A stretch of 64,000 nt of DNA from Cohnella ginsengisoli (GCF_029525555.1 NZ_JAPDHZ010000003.1:744001-808000), one strand, 5' to 3'. Shown: positions 34,977-44,305, numbered from the stretch's first letter. A program made the numbers and translations. The notes: generated from the letters alone by a model not told the origin.

Positions 34977-36281
34977 TTATTGGAATCCAATGCGATTTGA
35001 TGCGCCGCCCCAGTCCGTGCCGTTCAGCCAATCCCGCTTGCGCCCTTTGTCCAGGTCGCTGCGCAGTCCGAGCACCAGCTGCTCCAGGTCGATGCGATCG
35101 TCGTATCGCTTTTGCAAGGCCGCGGATACGTACAGCTCGTTGAGCTGCGCAAGCGAAAAGCCTTGGGTACGTTCCGCCGCATGGACGGCCTGCTCTTCTC
35201 CGGCCAATTCGGGCAACCCCTTGCGGCGCAGATACGCCAGGCGCAACGCCTCGTCCGGCAGCTTGACCTCGTATGCGCGGTCGAACCGGCCGGCGCGATT
35301 GATCAGCGCGGGATCGATTTTTTGCGGATAATTGGTCGTTCCGATCAGGAATACGCCCTCCTTGGCCGTTGCCCCGTCCAGAATATTCAGGAAAAACGAC
35401 CGGCACGAATCGGGCATCGAATCGATGTCCTCGATGACCAGCACGGACGGCGCCTGCTTGACGGCGGCGGCGAAAACCTCGCGGATCGACTCGCTGTTCG
35501 TATATTCGGTGATCTGCCAGTAAAAGACCGGCGACTCGACGCTGCCCGCGATCGATTTGACGAGCGTCGTCTTGCCGTTGCCCGGCTTGCCGTAGAGCAG
35601 GATGCCTCGCTTGTAAGGAATCTGGTACTGTTCGAAAAACGTCCGGTCGCCGCCGAAAAATTCGTCGACGGAGCGGAAGATTTGCTGCTTGAGCGTCTCG
35701 TCCATCACCACCTCTTCCCGCGGGATGGCCTGGGAGATCGGCTCGCGGCAATGCTGAAGACCTTCGCGCGTGTCGGTGTACACATGCATCTTGCGCTCCT
35801 CCGAGCGTCGCAGCTGCATCGCCTGGAGACAGGCGCTGAGCTGTTCGTCGTCGGGCGCGAAGATCAAATCTTCGGTCGCCAGCAGCCCCAAGTGGACGAG
35901 CATCGGCATCCGGACCAGCGCCACGCGGTATTCCGGATAAACGAACAGGTTGTTGCGAACCGAGGGCCGCATCCGGTAGTTCGTCTCGCCGAGCTTCGGC
36001 TCGAATGAGATCTGCCTGGATTCGACCAGATCAAAGACGGATGCAAGGTGAACAAGGCCCGGATAATCCGACTCGATGTCCTCGGCCAATCCGTCCCATA
36101 CGTCTCCCTGATCGGCCTGGTCGTAGCGCTTGAATTCGCAACCGAAGCGGTCCGAGAGCAAGCCCGCGATTCTCGCGACGGTCCTCGCATAATCGAAGTA
36201 GCGCTCCGTTCCTTCCTGGGCGCGATAATCGTACGAAGCGACGAATGCCGGCGTCTGTACGGCGGTCGTTCCTCTCTGCAT
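34977..36281 (-). CDS. AAA+ ATPase, YjoB-like
   Basis: The 434-residue protein has an N-terminal domain of about 190 residues and a single AAA module: Walker A LLYGKPGNGKTTLVKSI, Walker B VLVIEDIDSMPDS, sensor 1 LIGTTNYPQKID and the arginine finger region LINRAGRFDRAYEV. This layout matches Bacillus subtilis YjoB, a SigW-controlled ATPase proposed to act as a chaperone-like disassembly enzyme. The N-terminal domain decides the substrate and is not recognised. The gene is likely transcribed alone; it follows the terminator at 36339-36365. Confidence 0.8.
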   Translation of the reverse strand: MQRGTTAVQTPAFVASYDYRAQEGTERYFDYARTVARIAGLLSDRFGCEFKRYDQADQGDVWDGLAEDIESDYPGLVHLASVFDLVESRQISFEPKLGETNYRMRPSVRNNLFVYPEYRVALVRMPMLVHLGLLATEDLIFAPDDEQLSACLQAMQLRRSEERKMHVYTDTREGLQHCREPISQAIPREEVVMDETLKQQIFRSVDEFFGGDRTFFEQYQIPYKRGILLYGKPGNGKTTLVKSIAGSVESPVFYWQITEYTNSESIREVFAAAVKQAPSVLVIEDIDSMPDSCRSFFLNILDGATAKEGVFLIGTTNYPQKIDPALINRAGRFDRAYEVKLPDEALRLAYLRRKGLPELAGEEQAVHAAERTQGFSLAQLNELYVSAALQKRYDDRIDLEQLVLGLRSDLDKGRKRDWLNGTDWGGASNRIGFQ

Positions 36282-36338
36282 GCCAATCTCCTCCTTGGTT
36301 GTAGGGTGTGCGGAAAACGCCTGGCGTCGAATCGTAGC

Positions 36339-36365
36339 AAAAAACCGCAGGCTCCAGCCCGCGGT
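36339..36365 (-). terminator. Intrinsic terminator after the isomerase-like gene
   Basis: On the minus strand ACCGCGGGCT pairs with AGCCTGCGGT, followed by six T residues. Confidence 0.75.
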
Positions 36366-36452
36366 CGTTCAAGACGCGCATGATCGCGGCTCCAATAACG
36401 AAGCGTGCGGGCTGTATGCGGTCTTGTCTATATGCAATTGTTAAAAGCGCGG

Positions 36453-37292
36453 CTACATGGGTCTCAGGGCTTCCGAAGGCTTGATCGCCGCCAGCTCTCT
36501 CATCTCGGCTAGCACGGCCCAAGGCTCCCCGCCGCCCAAATACGTTAACGAGAGCGGTCCTTCGTAGCCCGCCTGCCGCGCGAGCTGGACGCATTGCCTG
36601 AAGTCCATGGAATCCAGCCGGCCGCCTCCATCCTCCCGCGCTTTGGCATGGACGGTCTCGGCATGCGGAAGAATCGCTTCGAGCTGGCGATACTTGTCCT
36701 GCTTGAAATTGCCGAAGTCAGCCGTAAGTCCGACGCTGCCGTCCGTCTCCTCGAGCAAGCGCAGCACCCGGTCGGATCGGCTTAGCAAAGCACCGAGATT
36801 TTCCGTGACGACCCGGACCCCCGCATGCCCCGCATAAGCCGACAGCAGCGATAGCGACTCGGCCGCCCGGGCGAACGACGCATCGTCGTCGCCGTCGCCC
36901 GCTCCGATGCGAACTCTGCGGAACCCCGCCGCGGCGGCGGCGTCGATCCATTCGCGGTACAACGCCATTTCCGCGTCGTGCCTGGCTGCGTCGGCCGTGC
37001 CCGGATCGCCGAAGTCCAGCAGCAGGGAGTTCAGCTCCACCCCGGCGAGCGCCGAGATCCGCCTTAATTCGGCCAGGCCCTCGGCCGATCGGTCCTTCAG
37101 ATGCGGATAGGCGAGTTCGATACCGCCATATCCTTCGGCGCCGAGACGGGCGATTAGTTCAGCCAGTCCAAGCCGCTCGGGCTGCGCCTCGACGTTCGTC
37201 GCGAGCGCCGATGCGCGCGCATCCCACTCTACGTACGTCAACGGGCCCATCCATTTTTCAAACGTCCAGCTATTGATATGATGCTTTATCAC
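36453..37292 (-). CDS. Sugar phosphate isomerase/epimerase family TIM-barrel protein
   Basis: The protein shows the AP-endonuclease-2-like barrel: LAELIARLGAEGYGGIELAY, VELNSLLLDFGDP, FRRVRIGAGDGDDD, VRVVTENLGALLS with a metal-ligand Glu, VGLTADFGNFKQDKYR and GPLSLTYLGGGEPW. Members isomerise or epimerise sugars or inositols, or cleave related compounds. The substrate is unknown and no sugar operon surrounds it. 279 residues. A terminator follows. Confidence 0.8.
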   Translation of the reverse strand: MIKHHINSWTFEKWMGPLTYVEWDARASALATNVEAQPERLGLAELIARLGAEGYGGIELAYPHLKDRSAEGLAELRRISALAGVELNSLLLDFGDPGTADAARHDAEMALYREWIDAAAAAGFRRVRIGAGDGDDDASFARAAESLSLLSAYAGHAGVRVVTENLGALLSRSDRVLRLLEETDGSVGLTADFGNFKQDKYRQLEAILPHAETVHAKAREDGGGRLDSMDFRQCVQLARQAGYEGPLSLTYLGGGEPWAVLAEMRELAAIKPSEALRPM

Positions 37293-37390
37293 GATCGCCC
37301 CCCCCGCCGAGCATGGTCAAACCGCATACCCCTAATTAAACGCGGAAAGCGCATTCCAAACCGACTCCACTTAAAGTAGCGCTTTCACGG

Positions 37391-38965
37391 TCAAAGGGAC
37401 GAAGGTCTGTAAGCGGAAGTCTTGGCCATTATTGCGCGGTTTCTGCCGGATTGCTTCGCCTCGTAAAGGGCGGCGTCCGCTAGCGCGATCAGACGCTGTT
37501 CGTCGCCGGCGCCGACGGTCCGATGGGACGCGACACCCAGGCTAAGCGTGACGACGCCCTCGGGCGAGTTGATGTGCGGGATCGCGAGGTTGAATACGGC
37601 GTTGCGGATTCGTTCGGCGACGGCCATCGCCTCCGCCGATTCCGCGCCGGGCAATATGACCCCGAATTCCTCCCCGCCGTACCGGGCCGCCGTATCCGTA
37701 CCCGTACGCAGGCAAGCCATCGTGGACGCCGCGACTTGAATCAGGCAATCGTCGCCGGCCTGGTGGCCGTACGCGTCGTTATACTTTTTGAAATAATCAA
37801 TGTCGAAAAGAATAAGCGATAACGTCGAGCCTTCCGTCATGCATGCCGCGCGAAGCGCCTGATCGAATCGCCGCCGGTTCGCGATGCCCGTCAGGCCGTC
37901 GAGCAGGGAAAGCTTCTGCAGCAGACTGTTGGCTTCCTTCAGCTTTTCCTCGGCGAGCTTACGCTCGGTGATATCCGTGGACACGCTCATATATCCGATG
38001 ACTTCGCCATCTGAATCGAGCACGTGCGATACGATCACGTTCGCGGCGAAGGCAGTGCCGTCGGTACGCTCGATCGTCCATTCCTGCTCTTCCGCGCTGC
38101 CGTACATCATCCGCTGCACGAAAGCGGAGAGCGCGTCGGTGTCGCGCGCTCCTGCCTGAGTAAAGCCGGGCTTGTCCGCTGCAATATCGACGCCAACCGC
38201 CGCTTGCAATCGGGGTATCGCACGTCCGACGACGTCGTCGGCATCGTAGCCGAGCAGCTTTTCCGCGCCTTTGTTGAACAGCGTGACCCGTCCCGTCAGA
38301 TCGGCTGCGACGATCGCCACTTCGGATGCGGACTGCAAGATCGACTGCTGCAGCATATGCAATTGCCTGAAGCGCCTCTCGCTCGCGCGAAGCTCCAGCT
38401 GCAGCCGGTTAGCCGTCGAGAAGTAAGCCGTCAAACCGCTGACGACGATGCCGCCGATGGCCATGATAACAAAATAAGGAGGCAAAATGTCCATGGCGCG
38501 TTCCCCGAGCAGAATGGAGAACGTAATCGCCGTGCAAAGCATGCAGAGCGCGATCGAGTACAGCCAAAAGCGCCCGGGCCGCCGAGGCAGCCAGCCGCTC
38601 ATGGCGCCGCTGCCCGCGGCCAATACGAGCGCCGAGATACTGGCGATCAGCGATGCGTCGTTGACGCCGCCGAACATCAGGATGCGGCCGATCATGACGA
38701 ACGCCGCCGTAATCAGCGCTGCGAGCGGTCCGCCGAAAGCCGCCGAGCAAATAATCATTAATTGTCTGAAATCGAGAAGCGCATGCGCGTCGAGGCGCAC
38801 GCTGAAGTACATGAGCACGAGGGCGAACAAACCGTAGGAGATCGCTCCGTAGACGACGATACGCCGCGGCTTGGCGCCGTCGGCTTCGTGCTTGCCGTAT
38901 AGGGCGTTAAAGAAAAACAGGAAAGCGGTCAGCAAAGCAAAGTTGGCGATCAGCGTATTAATCAT
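37391..38965 (-). CDS. Membrane-bound diguanylate cyclase with 5TM sensor and PAS domain
   Basis: Five or six N-terminal membrane helices of the 5TM-LYT type (about residues 1-180) are followed by a PAS domain (SASEVAIVAADLTGRVTLFN to SVSTDITERKLAEE). A GGDEF domain comes last (LLDGLTGIANRRRFDQALR, ILFDIDYFKKYNDAYGHQAGD, ARYGGEEFGVILPG). GGEEF is an active-site variant compatible with c-di-GMP synthesis. The inhibitory RxxD motif expected five residues before it reads TGTD, so product inhibition there is probably lost. 524 residues; the sensed signal is unknown. Confidence 0.88.
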   Translation of the reverse strand: MINTLIANFALLTAFLFFFNALYGKHEADGAKPRRIVVYGAISYGLFALVLMYFSVRLDAHALLDFRQLMIICSAAFGGPLAALITAAFVMIGRILMFGGVNDASLIASISALVLAAGSGAMSGWLPRRPGRFWLYSIALCMLCTAITFSILLGERAMDILPPYFVIMAIGGIVVSGLTAYFSTANRLQLELRASERRFRQLHMLQQSILQSASEVAIVAADLTGRVTLFNKGAEKLLGYDADDVVGRAIPRLQAAVGVDIAADKPGFTQAGARDTDALSAFVQRMMYGSAEEQEWTIERTDGTAFAANVIVSHVLDSDGEVIGYMSVSTDITERKLAEEKLKEANSLLQKLSLLDGLTGIANRRRFDQALRAACMTEGSTLSLILFDIDYFKKYNDAYGHQAGDDCLIQVAASTMACLRTGTDTAARYGGEEFGVILPGAESAEAMAVAERIRNAVFNLAIPHINSPEGVVTLSLGVASHRTVGAGDEQRLIALADAALYEAKQSGRNRAIMAKTSAYRPSSL

Positions 38966-39025
38966 GCGTTGCCCCCGGTAAGAAATACGGTTTAGTGGGC
39001 CATTCTACCATTTCCGGGGGAAATA

Positions 39026-39673
39026 TCAGTAAATCCGCAGAACGAACAATAGAATGGCGAAAAAGTGCGCGATCGAGCCGCCGAGCACAAATAGATGCCA
39101 GATGGCGTGGTGGTAGGGAAATCCGCGCCAAACGTAGAAGATCGCGCCGACCGTGTACAGCAGTCCGCCGCCGATCAACAGCTGCATCCCGCCCGTCGAC
39201 AACGCCGCGGTCAGCGGTCCCCAGGCGAAAACGATCATCCATCCCATTAGAATGTAGACCAACGTGGACAAGTACAGGAATTTTTTCGTAAAAAACGCTT
39301 TAAAAATAACGCCGCCGATCGCAAGCCCCCATACGAGGCCGAAAAGCGTCCAGCCCAGCGGGCTGCGAAGCACGGTCAATAATATCGGCGTGTACGTGCC
39401 GGCGATGAACAAATAAATGCACGAATGGTCGAAGGTCTCGAACAAGTCCTTCAGACGGCCCTCCCGGAGGGCGTGAACGAGCGTCGAAGCCGTATACAAG
39501 AGAAGCATGGTCGTGCCGTAAATCGCGAAGCTCGCCACGTGCCAGGCCGTCCCGTACAGGCTGGCGTAGACGATCAGGATCGTCAGCGCCGAGACGCTGA
39601 GCACCGCGCCCAATCCGTGCGTAATGGCGTTGGCCACTTCTTCTCTGCGAGTGTACACGTAGGTGTTCGCCAT
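39026..39673 (-). CDS. Hemolysin III / PAQR-family membrane protein
   Basis: The start at 39673 follows AAGGAG. Seven membrane helices are visible. Conserved residues include EEVANAITHGLGAVLS, STLVHAL, FETFDHSCIYLFIAGTYTPI and a last HHAIWHLFVLGGSIAHFF. The Ser, Asp and His residues at these positions form the zinc site of PAQR-type hydrolases. Bacterial members were named for haemolysis seen in one species, but their usual role is unsettled. 215 residues. Confidence 0.87.
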   Translation of the reverse strand: MANTYVYTRREEVANAITHGLGAVLSVSALTILIVYASLYGTAWHVASFAIYGTTMLLLYTASTLVHALREGRLKDLFETFDHSCIYLFIAGTYTPILLTVLRSPLGWTLFGLVWGLAIGGVIFKAFFTKKFLYLSTLVYILMGWMIVFAWGPLTAALSTGGMQLLIGGGLLYTVGAIFYVWRGFPYHHAIWHLFVLGGSIAHFFAILLFVLRIY

Positions 39674-39790
39674 CTTCCAGATCTCCTTCCGAATGCGGAC
39701 TAGCTCTTTACATTTTAACATCGGCGGTATAAAAAAGCGAAACCGGGCCTCTTCGGTCGCACGGAAAACGCGTTAGGCGGAAAATCGATC

Positions 39791-39855
39791 AGGCGAAGCG
39801 TCCGGGTGAAGCGTGCAGGCAAAGCGTCCAGGCAAAGCGTCCAGGCAAAGCGTTC
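39791..39855. repeat. 13-base minisatellite, five copies
   Basis: AGGCAAAGCGTCC recurs five times end to end; the first two copies differ at one to four positions and a partial sixth follows. It is in the non-coding gap between the hemolysin III and aldo-keto reductase genes (39674-40007), where I see no other feature. Confidence 0.8.
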
Positions 39856-40007
39856 AGGCAATGTTCCTGCTTCAACATATGCGGGGACCAGCCCAAAGGT
39901 GAGCGCCTCGTGCGGGCATTTCGACGGTTATCATGCGTGAGGGACCGCCTTCAAGGGTACAAAGGGGTAGCACGATCAAGAATCCGACTCATAGGAGGGA
40001 ATGGGAT

Positions 40008-40911
40008 TTGGAGACGCGTAAATTCGGCAAAACCGATATGAAGGTGTCCGTGCTCGGCTTCGGCAGCGCCGAGATCGGCATGGATAGCTCGAAGGCAACC
40101 GACCGCGAGGTCGGCGATCTCTTGAATGCGCTGCTGGACAAAGGCGTCAACGTGCTGGATTCCGCGTCGAGCTACAAGCGCAGCGAGAGCCTGATCGGCC
40201 AGCTCGTATCGAGCAGGCGCAGCGAATACTACGTCTTCAGCAAGCTCGGCGAAGGCGAGAGCGTCGGCCTCCCCTATCCGGATTGGGACGTTCGCAACGT
40301 GCGGCCCAGCATCGAGCGTACGCTGCGGGATCTGCGAACCGACTACGTCGACCTGATGATGATCCACAGCTGCTCGGAGGCCGTGCTTCGCCAAGGCGAC
40401 TTGATCGAGGCGCTGCGCGACCTGAAGCGGGAAGGCCTGACGCGATACATCGGCTACAGCGGCGACAGCACGGATGCGCTGTACGCGGTAAATACCGGCG
40501 TCTTCGATGCGCTTGAGACGTCGATCAACATCGCCGACCAGGAGGCGCTGCAGCTCACCGTCAGCGAGGCGGCCAAGCGAGACATGGGCATCATCGCGAA
40601 GCGGCCGATCGCCAATGCGGTCTGGGTCAGGCAGGGTCTCGAGAATGCGCCGGATCCATACGTAGAACGGCTGGAGAAGCTTAATTATCCGTTTCTGAAA
40701 AACGACTCCGATGCTATCGCGGAGAAGGCGCTCCGGTTCGTACTATCCGTCCCCTACGTCGACAGCGCCATCGTAGGCACGACCAATCTGGCGCATTTCC
40801 GGCAAAACATCGGGTATGCGGCCAAGGGGGAAGCTCCCCGACCGGGAAATTCTCGACATCCGCAACCGCTGGCTGGAGATCCGGGAGCCGGCTTGGGCGG
40901 GGTTGAAGTAG
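40008..40911 (+). CDS. Aldo/keto reductase (frameshifted near the end)
   Basis: A TTG at 40008 is the start, eight bases after AGGAGGG. The family motifs are KVSVLGFGSAEIG, GVNVLDSASSYKRSESLIGQ, VDLMMIHSCSEA and GIIAKRPIANAVW. The usual catalytic tetrad tyrosine lies in SSYKRSE. It probably reduces an aldehyde or ketone with NADPH. The G5 run at 40826-40830 shifts the last 28 codons; removing one G gives LPDREILDIRNRWLEIREPA and a stop at 40911, which looks native. About 300 residues. Confidence 0.82.
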
Positions 40912-40972
40912 GAGTAGCAGACTAGCAGACCAGCAGAAGCAGCAGGAGTTGACGAACGCGTCCAATCTCAGG

Positions 40973-41001
40973 TTGCCGGCATACGGTCTCCCTTCTATAA
41001 T
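40973..41001 (+). promoter_or_regulatory. SigA promoter of nuclease-like paralog 3
   Basis: TTGCCG, 17 bases, TATAAT, a near-ideal vegetative promoter about 20 bases upstream of the leader hairpin. Confidence 0.75.
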
Positions 41002-41019
41002 GTAACTATCGAGACGAAG

Positions 41020-41065
41020 AACGTCCCGCCTGCATCCCTTCGGGGATTGCCGACGGGGCGTTTTT
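41020..41065 (+). terminator. Leader hairpin/terminator upstream of nuclease-like paralog 3
   Basis: AACGTCCCG pairs with CGGGGCGTT and is followed by TTTTTATTTT. It sits between a strong promoter and the start at 41090, so transcripts must pass it to express the gene. Confidence 0.7.
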
Positions 41066-41089
41066 ATTTTGGCCGGGAGGTTGGAGTCG

Positions 41090-41758
41090 ATGGGATTCGA
41101 GCAGGCGCACGAGGCATTTATCGCGCAGCATCTGTCTGCACGATCGGGCGAACGAAGAGGCAGACTCGAGCGAGGGCATCGCGAGGCGGAGAAGCTGTTT
41201 TGCAAAAACGTATGGTGGAAGCTGCACGGACACTTTGACGGTTTGCACCCGGAGTACGAGGTGAGAGATTGGCGCGGATTGTCGTACTTTTGCGACTTCG
41301 TATGGATCGGACTAGCGGTGAAGCTGGTCATCGAGATTAAGGGCTTCGGCCCGCACGTGCGCGATATGGACCGGCAAAAATACTGCAATGAACTGAACCG
41401 CGAGACGTTCCTGACCGCGATGGGCTATCAAGTCGTTAGCTTCGCCTATGACGATGTGGCCGCGAGGCCGGAGCTGTGCGTGACGCTGCTGCGCTTGTTG
41501 TTCGCCCGTTTTCAAACGCAAGCGAGTCCGCTCGGGACGGACAAACTGATCGAGAGAGAAATTATCCGCATGTCCGTCATGCTCGCGCGCCCGATTCGTC
41601 CCATCGACGTGATGACGCATCTGCGAATCGGCCACCGAGCCGCTAAAGCCGCGCTTGTCTATCTCTGTCGTTCAGGCTTATTTACCGAATCGCGCGGAGC
41701 CGAGGGCAGTCGCATCGTTCGATATGAAGCCAACGAATCCGCCTGGAAATGGTTATGA
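41090..41758 (+). CDS. Putative PD-(D/E)XK nuclease with winged helix, paralog 3
   Basis: The ATG at 41090 follows GGGAGG. This is the intact member of three paralogs. The core reads YFCDFVWIG then LVIEIKGFGPHVRDMDRQKY, supplying the D and E-x-K of the PD-(D/E)XK fold, and then FLTAMGYQVVSFAYDD, as in very-short-patch-like nucleases. The C-terminal winged helix (EREIIRMSVMLARPIRPIDV, RIGHRAAKAALVYLCRSGLF) should bind DNA. 222 residues with no modification enzyme or toxin partner nearby. The catalytic set is complete, unlike paralogs 1 and 2. Role unknown. Confidence 0.68.
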   Translation: MGFEQAHEAFIAQHLSARSGERRGRLERGHREAEKLFCKNVWWKLHGHFDGLHPEYEVRDWRGLSYFCDFVWIGLAVKLVIEIKGFGPHVRDMDRQKYCNELNRETFLTAMGYQVVSFAYDDVAARPELCVTLLRLLFARFQTQASPLGTDKLIEREIIRMSVMLARPIRPIDVMTHLRIGHRAAKAALVYLCRSGLFTESRGAEGSRIVRYEANESAWKWL

Positions 41759-41861
41759 AGCGCAAAGTACAATGCTGCCCGGTCCATGCTCCACTGTAAG
41801 CTTCCAGTTAGAAGGAGTAACTCCGATTGACTCGTAGGGGGTCATCGCAGTGCGTAACATT

Positions 41862-42045
41862 TAAGTGTTAGAAAGCAGTTATTTCGACGCATAATCGCAG
41901 ATTCGATGAAATAGGTGTTCAAACGCAATTAATTCACGAAAACATGTCGGGAAATGCCCAAAATTCGGAAATTAGTTGCTTTCTAACACTTATATTGAAA
42001 GCTATATGACCAGGCAGAAAATTAATTGCTTTTCGACACTTATTT
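41862..42045. repeat. Four-copy AT-rich motif in opposed orientations
   Basis: A motif near AATAAGTGTTNNAAAGCAAT is found at 41862-41885 and 41910-41935 in one direction and at 41968-41993 and 42017-42045 in the other. The outer pairs can fold into long imperfect hairpins. It contains no coding frame. Confidence 0.7.
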
Positions 42046-42059
42046 ACCGCAAGACTCGC

Positions 42060-42158
42060 GGGGTTGCCGGGGTTGCCGGGGTTGCCGGGGTTGCCGGGGT
42101 TGCCGGGGTTGCCGGGGTTGCCGGGGTTGCCGGGGTTGCCGGGGTTGCCGGGGTTGCC
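42060..42158 (+). repeat. 9-base G-rich minisatellite, eleven perfect copies
   Basis: GGGGTTGCC is repeated exactly eleven times, followed by two or three decayed copies. With four G residues every nine bases it meets the pattern for G-quadruplex formation. Confidence 0.9.
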
Positions 42159-42273
42159 TGGCTTGCCTGGGTTGCTCGGTGGTTGCCTGGGTTACTCGGG
42201 GGGTACTTTGAGCTAATCGAAGTTACGGCGCATATGGTTCACCTGAAGCCAACGGACGTACCGGAGGACGGAC

Positions 42274-42308
42274 AAAAAAAACGCGCCGGAGGCGTATCCT
42301 CCGGCGCG
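42274..42308 (-). terminator. Intrinsic terminator of the opp operon
   Basis: On the minus strand CGCGCCGGAGG and CCTCCGGCGCG pair perfectly around ATACG, followed by eight T residues. Confidence 0.92.
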
Positions 42309-42324
42309 TGGCATACGATTACTA

Positions 42325-43281
42325 TTAATAGAGGTGGCAGGCCACGTAGTGGCCTGGCTTCGCTTCTTTGAACTCGGGCATCGTCTTGGCGCAGACGTCC
42401 ATCGCGTGCGGGCAGCGCGTGCGGAACGGGCAGCCGCTCGGCGGGTTCAACGGGCTCGGGATCTCGCCCTTGAGGATGATGCGCTCGCGCGACTTCTGCT
42501 GCTCGGGATCGGGCAGCGGGATCGCGGACAACAGCGACTGCGTGTACGGATGCAGCGGGTTCTCGTTGAGCTCGTCCGACTCGGCGACCTCGACGAGCTT
42601 GCCCAGATACATGACGCCGATGCGGTCGGAAATGTGCTTGACCATCGCCAGGTCATGCGCGATGAACAGATAGGTCAGGTCGCGCTCGCGCTGGAGCTTC
42701 TTGAACAGGTTGACGACCTGCGCCTGTACCGACACGTCGAGCGCGGAGATCGGCTCGTCCGCCACGATGAACTTCGGCTCGATGGCGAGCGCGCGCGCGA
42801 TGCCGATCCGCTGGCGCTGACCGCCGGAAAATTCGTGCGGGAAGCGGTTCGCGTGCTCTTCGTTCAAGCCGACCGCGTCCAGCAGCTCCGCGACGCGTTC
42901 CGTGCGTTTGCGGCCGGAGGCCAACCCGTGAATCTCGAGACCTTCGCCGATGATCTTGCCGACGGTCATACGCGGATTGAGCGAAGCGTACGGATCCTGG
43001 AACACCATTTGCATTTCCTTGGTAAACTTGATCCGCTCCGACTTCGTGAGCTTGCTCACGTCGCGGCCGTCGAACTTGATGCTGCCGGACGTCGGTTCGT
43101 ACAGCTGCATGATCGTACGGCCGGCGGTCGACTTGCCGCAGCCAGACTCGCCGACCAGGCCGAACGTCTCGCCGCGCAGCACGTTGAAGTTCAGGCCGTC
43201 GACGGCCTTGAGCACGCGGCCGCCGGACAGATTAAAATGCTTGCGCAGATCCGTCAGTTCCAAAATAGGCGCATTAGACAT
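42325..43281 (-). CDS. oppF: Oligopeptide/dipeptide ABC transporter ATP-binding protein OppF
   Basis: The start at 43281 overlaps the oppD stop. Walker A GLVGESGCGKSTAGRTI, signature HEFSGGQRQRIGIARAL and Walker B KFIVADEPISALDVS are intact. The C-terminal oligo_HPY region contains NPPSGCPFRTRCPHAMDVCA, whose cysteines resemble the iron-sulfur or metal motif seen in peptide-importer ATPases. It powers peptide import together with OppD, on the cytoplasmic face of OppB/OppC. It is the last gene of the operon, before a strong terminator. About 318 residues. Confidence 0.92.
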   Translation of the reverse strand: MSNAPILELTDLRKHFNLSGGRVLKAVDGLNFNVLRGETFGLVGESGCGKSTAGRTIMQLYEPTSGSIKFDGRDVSKLTKSERIKFTKEMQMVFQDPYASLNPRMTVGKIIGEGLEIHGLASGRKRTERVAELLDAVGLNEEHANRFPHEFSGGQRQRIGIARALAIEPKFIVADEPISALDVSVQAQVVNLFKKLQRERDLTYLFIAHDLAMVKHISDRIGVMYLGKLVEVAESDELNENPLHPYTQSLLSAIPLPDPEQQKSRERIILKGEIPSPLNPPSGCPFRTRCPHAMDVCAKTMPEFKEAKPGHYVACHLY

Positions 43282-44305
43282 TTGCGGCACCCCCTGTCTC
43301 GATCGGCCTGTCTACCTTGGGGGCGTCCGGATGATTCAGCCAGCATTTGGCCGTGTGGGCCGGTCCGTCGATCTCGAACTGCGGCGGATCGTTGTCCATG
43401 CACACCTTCATGGCGTACGGACAGCGCGGCGCGAACGCGCAGCCTTTAGGCGGCGCATACAAATCCGGCGGCGTGCCCGGAATGGACGACAGCTCGCTCT
43501 TCTTGTCGCTGTCGAGGCGAGGCACCGATTGAAGCAGTCCCCAGGTATAAGGATGACGAGGATTATAAAAGATATCGTGCAGGCTGCCCTGTTCGGCAAC
43601 CTGTCCCGCGTACATGACGATGACGCGCTGCGCGAGCTCGGCGACGACGCCGAGATCGTGCGTGATCAAAATGATGGACGTGCCGGTCTTCTCCTGCACG
43701 TCGCGCATGACGTCCATGATCTGCGCCTGGATCGTCACGTCGAGCGCCGTCGTCGGCTCGTCGGCGATCAGCAGCTTCGGATGGCAGGCCAGCGCGATCG
43801 CGATCATGACGCGCTGACGCATGCCGCCGGACAGCTCATGCGGATATTGATGGATGCGGCCTTCCGGATTCGACATGCCGACGAGCTTCAGCAGCTCGAT
43901 CGCCCGGGCGAGCGCCGCGCTCTTCGAGAGTTTCTCGTGCTTGCGGATGCCTTCGGCGATCTGCATGCCGACGGTCATCGTGGGGTTCAGCGACGTCATC
44001 GGGTCCTGGAAAATCATGCCCATCTCGGCGCCGCGAACCTTGCCCATCTGAGACTCGCTCAATTTGGTAATATCGGTCTTGCCTTCGTATACGATCGAAC
44101 CTTCTTTAATATAGCTGGGAGGCGTCGGCGTCAGACGCATAATCGTCTGAGCCGTGACGGACTTGCCGCTGCCCGATTCTCCCACGATTGCGAGCACTTC
44201 GCCTTTATCTAATCTAAAGGAGACGCCGCGAACCGCTTGTACCTCGCCCGCGTGCATCTTGAACGATACGCGCAGGTTGTTCACTTCCAATAGAGGCGTG
44301 CTCAT
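43274..44305 (-). CDS. oppD: Oligopeptide/dipeptide ABC transporter ATP-binding protein OppD
   Basis: Walker [18 protein letters not shown], signature [17 protein letters not shown] and Walker [16 protein letters not shown] are complete, with the oligo_HPY tail [19 protein letters not shown]. 343 residues. It pairs with OppF, the two genes overlapping by a few bases, and follows oppC by about 14 bases. Peptide specificity is set by the binding protein, not by this subunit. Confidence 0.92.
   Translation of the reverse strand: MSTPLLEVNNLRVSFKMHAGEVQAVRGVSFRLDKGEVLAIVGESGSGKSVTAQTIMRLTPTPPSYIKEGSIVYEGKTDITKLSESQMGKVRGAEMGMIFQDPMTSLNPTMTVGMQIAEGIRKHEKLSKSAALARAIELLKLVGMSNPEGRIHQYPHELSGGMRQRVMIAIALACHPKLLIADEPTTALDVTIQAQIMDVMRDVQEKTGTSIILITHDLGVVAELAQRVIVMYAGQVAEQGSLHDIFYNPRHPYTWGLLQSVPRLDSDKKSELSSIPGTPPDLYAPPKGCAFAPRCPYAMKVCMDNDPPQFEIDGPAHTAKCWLNHPDAPKVDRPIETGGAANV

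Larger units (their letters stand above)
41759..42273. other. Non-coding region holding two repeat families
   Basis: This 515-base gap contains the AT-rich inverted motif (41862-42045) and the G-rich minisatellite (42060-42158). A frame reading a Val-Ala-Gly repeat through the minisatellite has no ribosome site and I do not accept it. Confidence 0.65.

Noticed and set aside
41976-42371. A frame encoding a Val-Ala-Gly repeat through the G-rich minisatellite
   Set aside because: It has no ribosome site, overlaps the opp terminator and the end of oppF on the other strand, and the repeat length of nine keeps any frame open. It is a by-product of the repeat.
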